DNA from: Streptomyces sp. PR69
GTDB taxonomy: Bacteria; Actinomycetota; Actinomycetes; Streptomycetales; Streptomycetaceae
Length of the DNA stretch: 64,000 nucleotides
Assembly: GCF_026420845.1 (NCBI RefSeq)
Contig: NZ_JAOWCB010000001.1
Span: forward strand, 310,001 to 374,000
Direction: 5' to 3'
Shown here: positions 44,460 to 52,144 of the stretch, piece by piece
Layout: the number at the start of each line of letters is the position of its first letter
Numbering within the stretch: position 1 is the first letter of the stretch
Made by a program: the position numbers and the translations under genes
The notes under the pieces: model-generated
Databases searched by the model: none
Seen by the model: only the letters and a program-made list of their open reading frames with translations
What the model was told of the DNA's origin: nothing

Positions 44460-46058
44460 GTGATCACCGCCTCCGGTATCGAGCTGCGCGCCGGCGCGCG
44501 CGTACTCATCGAGTCCGCTACCTTCCGTGTCGCCAAGGGCGACCGCATCGGCCTCGTCGGCCGCAACGGAGCGGGCAAGACCACCCTCACCAAGTGTCTG
44601 GCGGGTGAGGGCATCCCCGCCGCCGGCGCCATCAGCCGCTCCGGTGAGGTCGGCTACCTCCCGCAGGACCCGCGCACCGGCGACCTCGACACACTCGCAC
44701 GCGACCGCATCCTCTCCGCCCGCGGCCTCGACTCCGTGCTGCGCAAGATGCGTGAGAACGAGGACCGGATGGCGAACGGCAAGGGCGCCACCCGCGAGCG
44801 CGCCATGAAGAAGTACGAGCGCCTGGAGACGGAGTTCCTCACCAAGGGCGGTTATGCCGCGGAGGCCGAGGCCGCCACCATCGCCGCCGCGCTCGGACTG
44901 CCCGACCGGGTGCTCGGCCAGCCCCTGCACACCCTCTCCGGCGGTCAGCGCCGCCGCGTCGAGCTCGCCCGCATTCTGTTCTCCGACGCGGACACCCTTC
45001 TGCTCGACGAGCCCACGAACCACCTCGACGCCGACTCGATCCTCTGGCTGCGGGACTACCTCAAGACCTACCGCGGCGGCTTCATCGTCATCTCCCACGA
45101 TGTCGACCTGGTCGAGACGGTCGTCAACAAGGTCTTCTACCTCGACGCCAACCGCGCCCAGATCGACGTCTACAACATGGGCTGGAAGCTCTACCAGCAG
45201 CAGCGCGAGGCCGACGAGAAGCGCCGCAGGCGCGAACGGCAGAACGCCGAGAAGAAGGCGGCGGCCCTCAACGCCCAGGCGGACAAGATGCGCGCCAAGG
45301 CCACCAAGACCGTCGCCGCGCAGAACATGGCCCGCCGCGCCGAGCGGCTGCTCGCCGGGCTGGACGAGGTGCGCGTCGGCGACAAGGTGGCCAAGCTCCG
45401 GTTCCCCGACCCCGCGCCGTGCGGCAGGACCCCGCTGTCCGCGGAGGGCCTGTCCAAGTCCTACGGCTCGCTCGAGATCTTCACCGATGTGAACCTGGCC
45501 GTCGACAAGGGCTCCCGCGTGGTCATCCTCGGCCTCAACGGCGCGGGCAAGACCACGCTGCTGCGGCTGCTCGCCGGCGTCGAGAAGCCGGACACCGGCG
45601 CGGTCACCCCCGGACACGGCCTCAAGCTGGGCTACTACGCCCAGGAGCATGAGACGCTCGACCCGGATCGCACGGTCCTGGAGAACATGCGCTCAGCCGC
45701 CCCGGACCTCGACCTGGTCGACATCCGCAAGACCCTCGGCTCCTTCCTCTTCTCCGGGGACGACGTCGACAAGCCCGCGGGCGTGTTGTCCGGCGGTGAG
45801 AAGACCCGGCTCGCGCTGGCCACGCTGGTGGTCTCCTCCGCGAATGTGCTGCTGCTCGACGAGCCGACGAACAACCTCGACCCGGCCAGTCGCGAAGAGA
45901 TCCTCGGCGCACTGCGCACCTACAAGGGGGCGGTCATCCTGGTCACCCATGACGAGGGCGCGGTCGAGGCGCTGGAGCCGGAGCGGATCATCCTGCTGCC
46001 GGACGGGGTGGAGGACCTGTGGGGCGCGGACTACGCGGATCTGGTCGCCCTCGCCTGA
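44460..46058 (+). CDS. ABC-F subfamily ATPase (translation factor / ribosome protection type)
   Basis: This 532-residue protein has two ABC domains in one chain and no membrane segment. Walker A motifs are GRNGAGKTT and GLNGAGKTT; signatures are LSGGQRRRVEL and LSGGEKTRLAL; Walker B ends are LLLDEPTNHLD and LLLDEPTNNLD. The linker between them is the charged helical P-site tRNA-interaction motif region (ADEKRRRRERQNAEKKAAAL). ABC-F proteins bind the ribosomal E site and either ease stalling or displace antibiotics. The GTG at 44460 has GGAG seven bases upstream. It is widespread and single-copy-like in sequence, so a housekeeping role is likely, but the leader ORF suggests induction. Confidence 0.93.
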   Translation: MITASGIELRAGARVLIESATFRVAKGDRIGLVGRNGAGKTTLTKCLAGEGIPAAGAISRSGEVGYLPQDPRTGDLDTLARDRILSARGLDSVLRKMRENEDRMANGKGATRERAMKKYERLETEFLTKGGYAAEAEAATIAAALGLPDRVLGQPLHTLSGGQRRRVELARILFSDADTLLLDEPTNHLDADSILWLRDYLKTYRGGFIVISHDVDLVETVVNKVFYLDANRAQIDVYNMGWKLYQQQREADEKRRRRERQNAEKKAAALNAQADKMRAKATKTVAAQNMARRAERLLAGLDEVRVGDKVAKLRFPDPAPCGRTPLSAEGLSKSYGSLEIFTDVNLAVDKGSRVVILGLNGAGKTTLLRLLAGVEKPDTGAVTPGHGLKLGYYAQEHETLDPDRTVLENMRSAAPDLDLVDIRKTLGSFLFSGDDVDKPAGVLSGGEKTRLALATLVVSSANVLLLDEPTNNLDPASREEILGALRTYKGAVILVTHDEGAVEALEPERIILLPDGVEDLWGADYADLVALA

Positions 46059-46372
46059 CCCGTGCCGCGGGACCTGCCCGACCCGTGCCGCGGGTCCCCG
46101 CCTGCCCATGCTGATCCTCTCCGGTCCGCGCTGATCCACTCCGTCTGGATCATTCGGCCTACGGGTGATCCATCATCTGAGTGAGGACCTCTCGTATCGC
46201 GGCGTGCCGACGAGCGGAGGCCCGCCCTCCAGCTCCTGGCCGCACTCCCGCTGGGAGCACGCCCCTGACCTGGCACTTCTCAGGGACTGCCGGCCGGATA
46301 CCGGAATTCAGCAGACCGGAATCCCACCCTCCGGTCGTGATCGTCGCTTCCCTCCCGGCAAAGCCGTCGGCA

Positions 46373-46400
46373 TTGACCTTGTCGAATGGGTGGCCAGGAT
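46373..46400 (+). promoter_or_regulatory. Likely sigma-70-type promoter of the small HTH gene
   Basis: TTGACC (46373-46378) is separated by 16 bases from CAGGAT (46395-46400), a typical HrdB-like pair, 56 bases before the HTH gene. The rest of the 398-bp gap 46059-46456 shows only a direct repeat CCCGTGCCGCGGG near its left end and no gene. Confidence 0.55.
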
Positions 46401-46456
46401 GCCCATAAGGGGTGATCATGAGAGTTCAAAGGCGCACTTCCCATGAGGAGGCACGG

Positions 46457-46678
46457 GTGGCCGAGACTCTGAAGAAGGGCAGCCGGGTGACCGGCGCCGC
46501 GCGTGAGAAGCTCGCGGCAGACCTGAAGAGGAAATACGACAGCGGTGCGAGCATCCGGGCGCTGGCCGAGGAGACCGGCCGCTCCTACGGATTCGTGCAC
46601 CGGATGCTCACCGAGTCGGGAGTCATTCTGCGCGGACGCGGCGGAGCGACACGGGGCAAGAAGGCCGCCTCGGCCTGA
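46457..46678 (+). CDS. Small helix-turn-helix protein
   Basis: This 73-residue basic protein starts VAETLKKGSRVTGAAREKL and contains one helix-turn-helix (SGASIRALAEETGRSYGFVH), ending in a glycine/lysine-rich tail (GRGGATRGKKAASA). The GTG at 46457 has GAGGAGG six bases upstream, which rules out the longer frame from 46412. Proteins of this kind are strongly conserved across Streptomyces and resemble the Hin-recombinase-like HTH of small DNA-binding proteins. Its target is unknown. Confidence 0.88.
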   Translation: MAETLKKGSRVTGAAREKLAADLKRKYDSGASIRALAEETGRSYGFVHRMLTESGVILRGRGGATRGKKAASA

Positions 46679-46726
46679 CGGCTCGCGGCCCCTTCGGCCG
46701 ACGGCGGTTCGGCGGTGACCTCGGTG

Positions 46727-46760
46727 ACCACCCGGTCGGTCAGCCGACCGGACGGGTGGT
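46727..46760. promoter_or_regulatory. Long dyad upstream of the enoyl-CoA hydratase gene
   Basis: ACCACCC-GGTCGG (46727-46739) faces CCGACC-GGAC-GGGTGGT (46744-46760). It may be the terminator of the HTH gene or a TetR-type operator for the hydratase gene (CCGACCGG-like core). Confidence 0.5.
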
Positions 46761-46817
46761 TACTGTGCAGTCACTTAGTCTCTGCACAGGAGACTGAACC
46801 CGAACCGGAGGCGCTCC

Positions 46818-47609
46818 ATGACTTCGCCCGACTCTGTGCTCGACAAGGACGGCGTACGGCTCACCGTCGAGGACGTGGTCGCCACGGTGACCCTGTCCAA
46901 CCCGGACAAGCGCAACGCCCAGTCACCCGCACTGTGGCGGGCGCTGGTCGAGGCGGGGCGGTCGTTGCCGGGCAGCGTGCGGGTCGTCGTCCTGCGCGGC
47001 GAGGGCAAGTCCTTCTCCGCCGGGCTCGACCGGCAGGCCTTCACACCTGAGGGCTTCGACGGCGAGCCGTCCTTCCTCGATCTCGCACGGAGCGCGGACG
47101 CGGAGCTTGACGCGGTCATCGCCGAGTACCAGGAGGCGTTCACCTGGTGGCGGAGGAATGACATCGTCTCGATCGCGGCCGTACAGGGGCATGCGATCGG
47201 GGCTGGCTTCCAGCTCGCCCTCGCCTGCGATCTGCGGGTCGTGGCGCAGGACGTGCAGTTCGCCATGCGCGAGACCAGCCTGGGTCTCGTCCCCGACCTC
47301 ACCGGCACCAAGCCGCTGGTGTCGCTTGTCGGCTATGCGCGCGCGCTGGAGATCTGCGCCACCGGCCGGTACGTCCACGCGGACGAAGCGGAGCGCACCG
47401 GCCTGGCCAATCTGGTCGTCCCCGGCGAAGAGCTCGACAACGCCGTACGCGACCTGACATCGGCGCTGCTCGCCGCCCCGCGCGACGCGGTGATCGAGAC
47501 CAAGGCGCTCCTCGAAGGGGCCGCCTCCCGCACCTACGAGGACCAGCGCGCCGCGGAACGCGCGGCCCAGGCCCGCCGTCTGCGTGACCTGGCGGGCGTC
47601 ACCGACTGA
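46818..47609 (+). CDS. Enoyl-CoA hydratase/isomerase-family protein
   Basis: This 263-residue crotonase-fold protein has the oxyanion-hole strands FSAGLDRQAF and GHAIGAGFQLALACDLR. The catalytic region is diverged from true hydratases: the second glutamate position lies in ETSLGLVPDLTGTKPL with Asp-Leu-Thr where hydratases have Gly-Ala-Gly-Gly, so isomerase or another acyl-CoA activity is possible. The ATG at 46818 has GGAGG six bases upstream. It is a single gene with no CoA-ligase partner nearby. Confidence 0.88.
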   Translation: MTSPDSVLDKDGVRLTVEDVVATVTLSNPDKRNAQSPALWRALVEAGRSLPGSVRVVVLRGEGKSFSAGLDRQAFTPEGFDGEPSFLDLARSADAELDAVIAEYQEAFTWWRRNDIVSIAAVQGHAIGAGFQLALACDLRVVAQDVQFAMRETSLGLVPDLTGTKPLVSLVGYARALEICATGRYVHADEAERTGLANLVVPGEELDNAVRDLTSALLAAPRDAVIETKALLEGAASRTYEDQRAAERAAQARRLRDLAGVTD

Positions 47610-47702
47610 CACATCCACCGCCGGACGACCGCCGCGACGACGCCCGGATGCCGCCCCGACGACGACCCGACAACCACCTGACGACCGCCGCGACGGCCTC
47701 CG

Positions 47703-48491
47703 TCAGCTCACCGCGCTGATCAGGACCGTCACCGGGCGGTCGTCCCCGAGGGCCCGCGAGGCCGCGGCACTCACCGCCCGCGCCACATCCAGGGCGCGGG
47801 CGTCCCGCGCCGTCGCCACCTCGACCCGGGCGTGGTCGGCGGCGATCTGCACGGCGTGGCCCAGCTCAGAGGTCAGACCCACCACGCCCGCAGTTCCGGC
47901 GACGGCGCGCGCCACCGGGTCCCCCTCCACCCGCCCGGCCAGATGGCGCACGGGCTCCCCCTCGGGGGGATGACCGGCGTCCGCCGCCTCGGCCGGCGTC
48001 CCGTCGAGCAGTTCCGTCACCGTCAGATCAGCCCGTACGACATCGAGGCCCAGCCGCTCCTCCGCGGCCGCGAGCAGCGCCGTCCGCAGCGCGGCGGCCA
48101 GGTCCGGCAGGGGCTGCCGGGGCCAGGCGGCGAACTCCGCCTCGATGCACAGCGGCTCACGCGGCAGCGCGCCCGGCGGAACGGGCCCCAGAGCAGCGGT
48201 GTCCCCGCCCGCAGAGCCCGCCGCACCCCCGCCCGCTGAGCCCGCCGCACCCGCGCCCGCAGAGTCCGGCGCGCCCGTGCCTTCCGACGGCGCGGCCAGT
48301 CCCAGCCGCAGCCAGGTCAGCCTGGCGTCCGGCACGGCCGCGGCCGCCTCCCGCCGCAGCACCGCATCGGCGGCACGCTCCACGATCCACGCCCCGCCCG
48401 AGGGCCCGCCCAGCGGAAGCAGCCTGCCGAGTCCGAGCACGTGGCGGACCCGCCGCAGAGCACCGGTGCGCAACGCGTCAGCAGAGGTCAT
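47703..48491 (-). CDS. Uncharacterised protein with an Asp23-like C-terminal half
   Basis: This protein of about 262 residues has no membrane segment. Residues about 85-105 are a low-complexity repeat (AGAGAAGSAGGGAAGSAGG). The C-terminal half (HAVQIAADHARVEVATARDARALD and the end VTVLISAVS) resembles the strand-helix pattern of Asp23/Gls24 domains, and the gene is divergent from an Asp23 operon. It is often labelled a P10-like protein in Streptomyces annotation, which says nothing about function. ATG 48491 is chosen, with GGAG only two bases away; ATG 48509 is an alternative. Confidence 0.7.
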   Translation of the reverse strand: MTSADALRTGALRRVRHVLGLGRLLPLGGPSGGAWIVERAADAVLRREAAAAVPDARLTWLRLGLAAPSEGTGAPDSAGAGAAGSAGGGAAGSAGGDTAALGPVPPGALPREPLCIEAEFAAWPRQPLPDLAAALRTALLAAAEERLGLDVVRADLTVTELLDGTPAEAADAGHPPEGEPVRHLAGRVEGDPVARAVAGTAGVVGLTSELGHAVQIAADHARVEVATARDARALDVARAVSAAASRALGDDRPVTVLISAVS

Positions 48492-48604
48492 TGCTCCAGC
48501 GTGCCGCATCACCGGCGCGTGAGCGGGCAACCCTGCTTAGTGTGGGCAGCGAAGGGTGGTCGCACAGCCCGGAAGGTCGCACAGCCCGGAAAGGACGACA
48601 CGAG

Positions 48605-49072
48605 ATGGCGGACATCCCAGAACGCGAGGTGGCGGCCTCGGGCGGCGAGCCCGGGAAGACGTCCGTGAGCAAGCGGGCAGCGGACCCCGGCAGCCGCGGC
48701 CGTACCACCATCGCCGACGGGGTGGTCGAGAAGATCGCGGGACTCGCGGCCCGCGATGTGCTCGGCGTCCACGCCATGGGCAGCGGTCTGTCCCGCACCT
48801 TCGGCGCGGTGCGAGACCGGGTCCCCGGCGGCCGATCCAGCGTCACCCGCGGGGTCAAGGCCGAAGTCGGAGAGGTGCAGACGGCGCTCGACCTGGAGAT
48901 CGTCGTCGACTACGGCGTCTCGATCGGCGACGTCGCCCGCGAGGTCCGCGAAAACGTCATCGCCGCGGTGGAACGCATGACCGGACTGGAGGTCGTCGAG
49001 GTCAATATCGCCGTCACCGATGTGAAACTGCCCGAAGAAGAGGAAGAAGAGCCGGAGCCACGGCTCCAGTAG
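48605..49072 (+). CDS. Asp23/Gls24-family envelope stress protein
   Basis: This 155-residue protein has the Asp23 core RTTIADGVVEKIAGLAARDV, DLEIVVDYGVSIGDVAREV and GLEVVEVNIAVTDVKLPEE, with an acidic tail. Asp23 proteins in Firmicutes collect at the membrane through the anchor AmaP and help cells withstand wall stress. It leads a five-gene operon that ends in an AmaP-like gene. The ATG at 48605 has AAGGA about ten bases upstream. Confidence 0.92.
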   Translation: MADIPEREVAASGGEPGKTSVSKRAADPGSRGRTTIADGVVEKIAGLAARDVLGVHAMGSGLSRTFGAVRDRVPGGRSSVTRGVKAEVGEVQTALDLEIVVDYGVSIGDVAREVRENVIAAVERMTGLEVVEVNIAVTDVKLPEEEEEEPEPRLQ

Positions 49073-49092
49073 CTCCGGCGGAGGAGCTCGAT

Positions 49093-49284
49093 ATGAGCAT
49101 GGCAGTGGTCGGCCTGATCGCCGGAATGGCACTCGGCTTCGCCGGGTACTTCGGCGGATTCGGCGCGTTCTTGCTGGTGGCCGCGTTGGGCGTGGTCGGT
49201 TTTGTGGCGGGCAAGTTCCTCGACGGGGATCTTGAACCCGGCGACTTCTTCCGCAGCCGCGACCGCGGCGGCCGGAGGCGGTGA
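49093..49284 (+). CDS. Small two-helix membrane protein of the Asp23 operon
   Basis: This 63-residue protein has two short hydrophobic helices rich in Gly and Ala (AVVGLIAGMALGFAGYFGGF, then LLVAALGVVGFVAGKFL) and a charged tail ending RSRDRGGRRR. GGAGGAG lies seven bases before the ATG, 20 bp after the Asp23 gene. It resembles the small membrane proteins (DUF2273-like) that sit beside asp23 genes. It probably helps to anchor Asp23 proteins. Confidence 0.82.
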   Translation: MSMAVVGLIAGMALGFAGYFGGFGAFLLVAALGVVGFVAGKFLDGDLEPGDFFRSRDRGGRRR

Positions 49285-49290
49285 GGCAGG

Positions 49291-49647
49291 GTGGCCGCCG
49301 CCGCACTCGCCAGGGTCCCGGCCGCCGAACGAGGGGCGACGACGATCGCGGACCGGGTCGTGGCGAAGATCGCCGCGCAGGCGGCGCGGGAAGCGCTCAC
49401 CGAGCGGGCCCAGGGCGGTGCGCCGCCATGGGCCTCGGTCACCGTCCACCACGGCATGGCACGCGTACGGGTCACGCTGGAACTCGACTACCCCTCCGAT
49501 CTCGGCGCACAGTGCGCGGCGGTGCGCCGCCGGGTCGTCCAGCGGGTGACCTCCCTGGCGGCCATGGACGTACCCGAAGTGGCCGTGCACATCGAACGGC
49601 TGCACTCCGCCCAGGTGAACGGCGCCGCGCAGGGGAGGCCCCGATGA
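49291..49647 (+). CDS. Asp23-like protein, second copy
   Basis: This 118-residue protein has the shortened Asp23 pattern RGATTIADRVVAKIAAQAAR, TVHHGMARVRVTLELDYPSD and AMDVPEVAVHIERLHSA. It starts at GTG 49291, six bases after the previous stop, and its stop overlaps the next start (ATGA). It is likely a second Asp23 subunit of the same assembly. Confidence 0.85.
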   Translation: MAAAALARVPAAERGATTIADRVVAKIAAQAAREALTERAQGGAPPWASVTVHHGMARVRVTLELDYPSDLGAQCAAVRRRVVQRVTSLAAMDVPEVAVHIERLHSAQVNGAAQGRPR

Positions 49648-50282
49648 GCGAACCGCCCCCGCTGCCGGAGCGGGCGTCCGGGGGCGCAGAGGACGCGATG
49701 GACGCGAGGCGCGCGGAGGACGCGGAGGACGCCGCACCCGGCCGCTTCTGGTCCGTACGCCGAGTGCCGGCCGCCCTGGCCGCGCTGATCGTCCTCGCCG
49801 CGGCGGGGCTGCTGCTGTACGACATCGCGGCGGTACGGGCCGACCGGCCGGCCATGCGCTGGCGGCGCGCCCTCGCGGAGGACCTTGCGACGCTGCGGCT
49901 GGACGAGACCCCGGTGCTCGCGGGCGCCGGGGCCGCGGTGGTGCTCGGCGTCTGGCTGATCGCGCTGGCCCTCACACCGGGGCTCCGCGCCGTCCTGCCG
50001 ATGCGGCGCGTCGAGGGGATCGTACGGGCCGGGCTCGACCGGGACGCGGCGGCGCGGATGCTCCGCGACCGGGCGACGGAAGTGGCCGGGGTGCAGTCCG
50101 CACGGGTACGGGTCGGACGCACGAGCATCTCCGTGCGCGCCCGGTCGCACTTCCGTGAGCTGGACGAGGTACGGGCCGACCTGGACGCCGTGCTCGACGC
50201 GGGCCTGCGGGAGCTGGGCCTCGCCGTCCGGCCCGATCTGTCCGTGTACGTCGACCGGCCGTCGGCGCGGAATGCGAGGTGA
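49644..50282 (+). CDS. Membrane protein with Asp23-like C-terminal domain (DUF6286-like)
   Basis: This 212-residue protein has a charged N-terminal tail, then two hydrophobic segments (about 42-62 and 90-112) and a C-terminal soluble domain VEGIVRAGLDRDAAARMLRD with VQSARVRVGRTSISVRARSH, similar to Asp23 strands. The start overlaps the upstream stop by four bases. It probably serves as a second membrane anchor of the Asp23 system. Confidence 0.82.
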   Translation: MSEPPPLPERASGGAEDAMDARRAEDAEDAAPGRFWSVRRVPAALAALIVLAAAGLLLYDIAAVRADRPAMRWRRALAEDLATLRLDETPVLAGAGAAVVLGVWLIALALTPGLRAVLPMRRVEGIVRAGLDRDAAARMLRDRATEVAGVQSARVRVGRTSISVRARSHFRELDEVRADLDAVLDAGLRELGLAVRPDLSVYVDRPSARNAR

Positions 50283-50289
50283 GGCCGTC

Positions 50290-50868
50290 ATGCTGAGGAC
50301 CGTCAACAGGACCGTGCTCGGCCTGATCGGGCTGGCCCTGCTGGGCGCGGGCGGCGCGGTGCTCGTGGCGGGGGCCGGACTGCCGGTTCCTTCCTGGTGG
50401 CCGTTCTACGGGCCCGGCGATGTGCTGCTCAGCGAGGCGGACCGGGAGCGCTGGCGTGACCAGGGCTGGTGGTGGCCGGTCGTCATCTCCGTGCTCGCGG
50501 CCATCGTGCTGCTGGCCCTGTGGTGGCTGATCGCCCAGCTGCGGCGGCCCCGGCTGGCGGAGCTCCTGGTGGACACCGGCGACGGCGAAGGCGCGCTGCT
50601 CAGAGGGCGGGCGCTGGAGGGCGTGCTGGCCGGCGAGGCGGAGGCGATGGAGGGGGTGGGGCGGGCGGCCGTGGCGCTGACGGGCGACCTGAGCGAACCG
50701 GCGGCGCGGGTGACGCTGTGGGTGGAGCCGGAGGCCGTACCGGCGGAGGTGGTGGGACGGCTGGCGAGCGAGGTGCTCGGGCAGGCGGCGGCGTCGACGG
50801 GCCGCGCCACGTTGCCGGCGGAGGTCCGCCTCCACGCCGCCAAACGCACGCCGCACCGGGTCACCTGA
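50290..50868 (+). CDS. amaP: Alkaline shock response membrane anchor protein AmaP-like
   Basis: This 192-residue protein begins with a hydrophobic helix (TVLGLIGLALLGAGGAVLVAG), then SWWPFYGPGDVLLSE, a second helix (WWPVVISVLAAIVLLALWWL) and a soluble C-terminal domain. This is the AmaP layout: a hairpin of two helices that tethers Asp23 to the membrane. The ATG at 50290 has GAGGTGAGG five bases upstream; an ATG six codons earlier overlaps the previous gene. It ends the operon at repeat island 2. Confidence 0.85.
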   Translation: MLRTVNRTVLGLIGLALLGAGGAVLVAGAGLPVPSWWPFYGPGDVLLSEADRERWRDQGWWWPVVISVLAAIVLLALWWLIAQLRRPRLAELLVDTGDGEGALLRGRALEGVLAGEAEAMEGVGRAAVALTGDLSEPAARVTLWVEPEAVPAEVVGRLASEVLGQAAASTGRATLPAEVRLHAAKRTPHRVT

Positions 50869-51384
50869 CCCCGAGAGGCCCCTGCGGCGCGGGGTGCGGC
50901 CCCCCGGGAGCACGGTCCTCCGCGGGTGCGGGTCGGGTTCTTAGCCCACCCTCCCGCCCGACTGTCCACCCTCGTGGGCGGGGGCTTGCCCGCGATCCCC
51001 GCACTCCGCAGGGTGCGGGCTTGCCTGAAGTCCCGCACTTCGCGGAGTGCGGGGTGGTCCTCGGGCTGCGGTCCTCCGCGGTGCGCGGGCGGGTGCGTGT
51101 CCCACCCTCCCCCTACGCCCTGAGGCGTGAGGGGAGGAGGAGACCCCAGCCCGACTGCCCACTCCTGTGGGCTAGAGGCTCGCCGCGAGTCCCGCACTTC
51201 GCGGAGTGCGGGGGTGATCCCCGGGCTGCGGTCCTCCGCGGGCGCGGGGCGGGTGCGTGTCTCTCTTGCCCGTCCGGTCAGGCGTCCCTCAGGGGGACTT
51301 GGCCCAGGGCCCCGCACTCCGCCGGGGTGCGGCCATCGGGAGGGCGGGTGGGTGGGAGGGGGCCCGGGGCTGGCCCCGGGAGGG
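50869..51384. repeat. GC-rich intergenic repeat island 2 (0.5 kb)
   Basis: No gene was found. The stretch holds palindromes of the type CCCGCACTTCGCGGAGTGCG (51031, 51190) and CCGCACTCCGCAGGGTGCGG (50999, 51310). A 72-73-bp direct repeat occurs at 51030-51101 and 51189-51261. It is bounded on the left by CCCACCCTCCCGCCC (50945-50959) and on the right by GGGCGGGTGGGTGGG (51342-51356). The building blocks are the same as in island 1. Confidence 0.75.
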
Positions 51385-52140
51385 TTAGAAGCCGCGGCGG
51401 GCGCCGCCGTCGACCGGGAGCATCAGGCCCGTCAGATACGACGCCGCCGGCGACAGCAGATACGCCGCCGCGCGGCCGAACTCCTCCGGCGTCCCGTACC
51501 TCCGCAGCGGCACCGCCGACTCGTTCGCCGCCCGCGCCCCCTCCGCATCGCCGGACAGCGCGTCCAGTTCCCGCACCCGGTCCGTGTCGATCCGGCCCGG
51601 CAGCAGGCCCACGACCCGGATGCCCCGCGGGCCCAGCTCGTCCGCGAGGGACTTGGCGAAGCCCGCCAGCCCCGGGCGCAGCCCGTTGGAGATGGTCAGG
51701 CCCGGGATCGGCTCGTGCACGGAGCCGGACAGCACGAAGCCGATCACCCCGCCCTCGCCCAGCTCGCCCGCCGCGACGCGCGCCATCCGCACCGCGCCCA
51801 GGAAGACCGTACGGAACGCCGTCTCCCACTGCTCGTCCGTGTTGTCCGCGGAGAACCCCGGCGCGGGGCCGCCCACGCTGATGAGCACGCCGTCGAAGCG
51901 CCCGAAGTGCGCCCGCGCCGCCGCGATCAGACGGTCCGCGGCCGATGGATCGGCGTTGTCGCAGGCGAGCCCCACCGCGTCCGGCCCCAGTCCGGCAGCC
52001 GCGTCGGCGACCGTCTTCTCGTCGCGGCCGCTGATCACGACTTTCGCGCCGTCTTCGACGAGCGCCCGCGCGGAGGCGTTGCCGAGCCCGCGCGACGCCC
52101 CCGTCACCACGTACACGCGGTCTTTGAGTCCAAGATCCAT
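51385..52140 (-). CDS. SDR-family protein lacking the catalytic Tyr and Lys
   Basis: This 251-residue Rossmann protein has an intact NAD(P) motif TGASRGLG and the C-terminal LTGLMLPVDGGARRGF of short-chain dehydrogenases. The catalytic YxxxK is missing: PGLTISNGLRPGLAGF aligns with the usual PGLAAYSASKAALxGL, placing Ser at the Tyr position and Arg at the Lys position. The Ser of the triad region (VLSGSV) is kept. It may bind dinucleotide without the normal proton relay, or act in a related non-redox role. It starts four bases after the GH15 stop and is co-transcribed with it. Confidence 0.87.
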   Translation of the reverse strand: MDLGLKDRVYVVTGASRGLGNASARALVEDGAKVVISGRDEKTVADAAAGLGPDAVGLACDNADPSAADRLIAAARAHFGRFDGVLISVGGPAPGFSADNTDEQWETAFRTVFLGAVRMARVAAGELGEGGVIGFVLSGSVHEPIPGLTISNGLRPGLAGFAKSLADELGPRGIRVVGLLPGRIDTDRVRELDALSGDAEGARAANESAVPLRRYGTPEEFGRAAAYLLSPAASYLTGLMLPVDGGARRGF

Positions 52141-52144
52141 GGCT

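Noticed and set aside
46412..46456. Longer start for the small HTH protein
   Set aside because: GAGGAGG lies directly before the GTG at 46457 and the extra residues look unlike the conserved family start.
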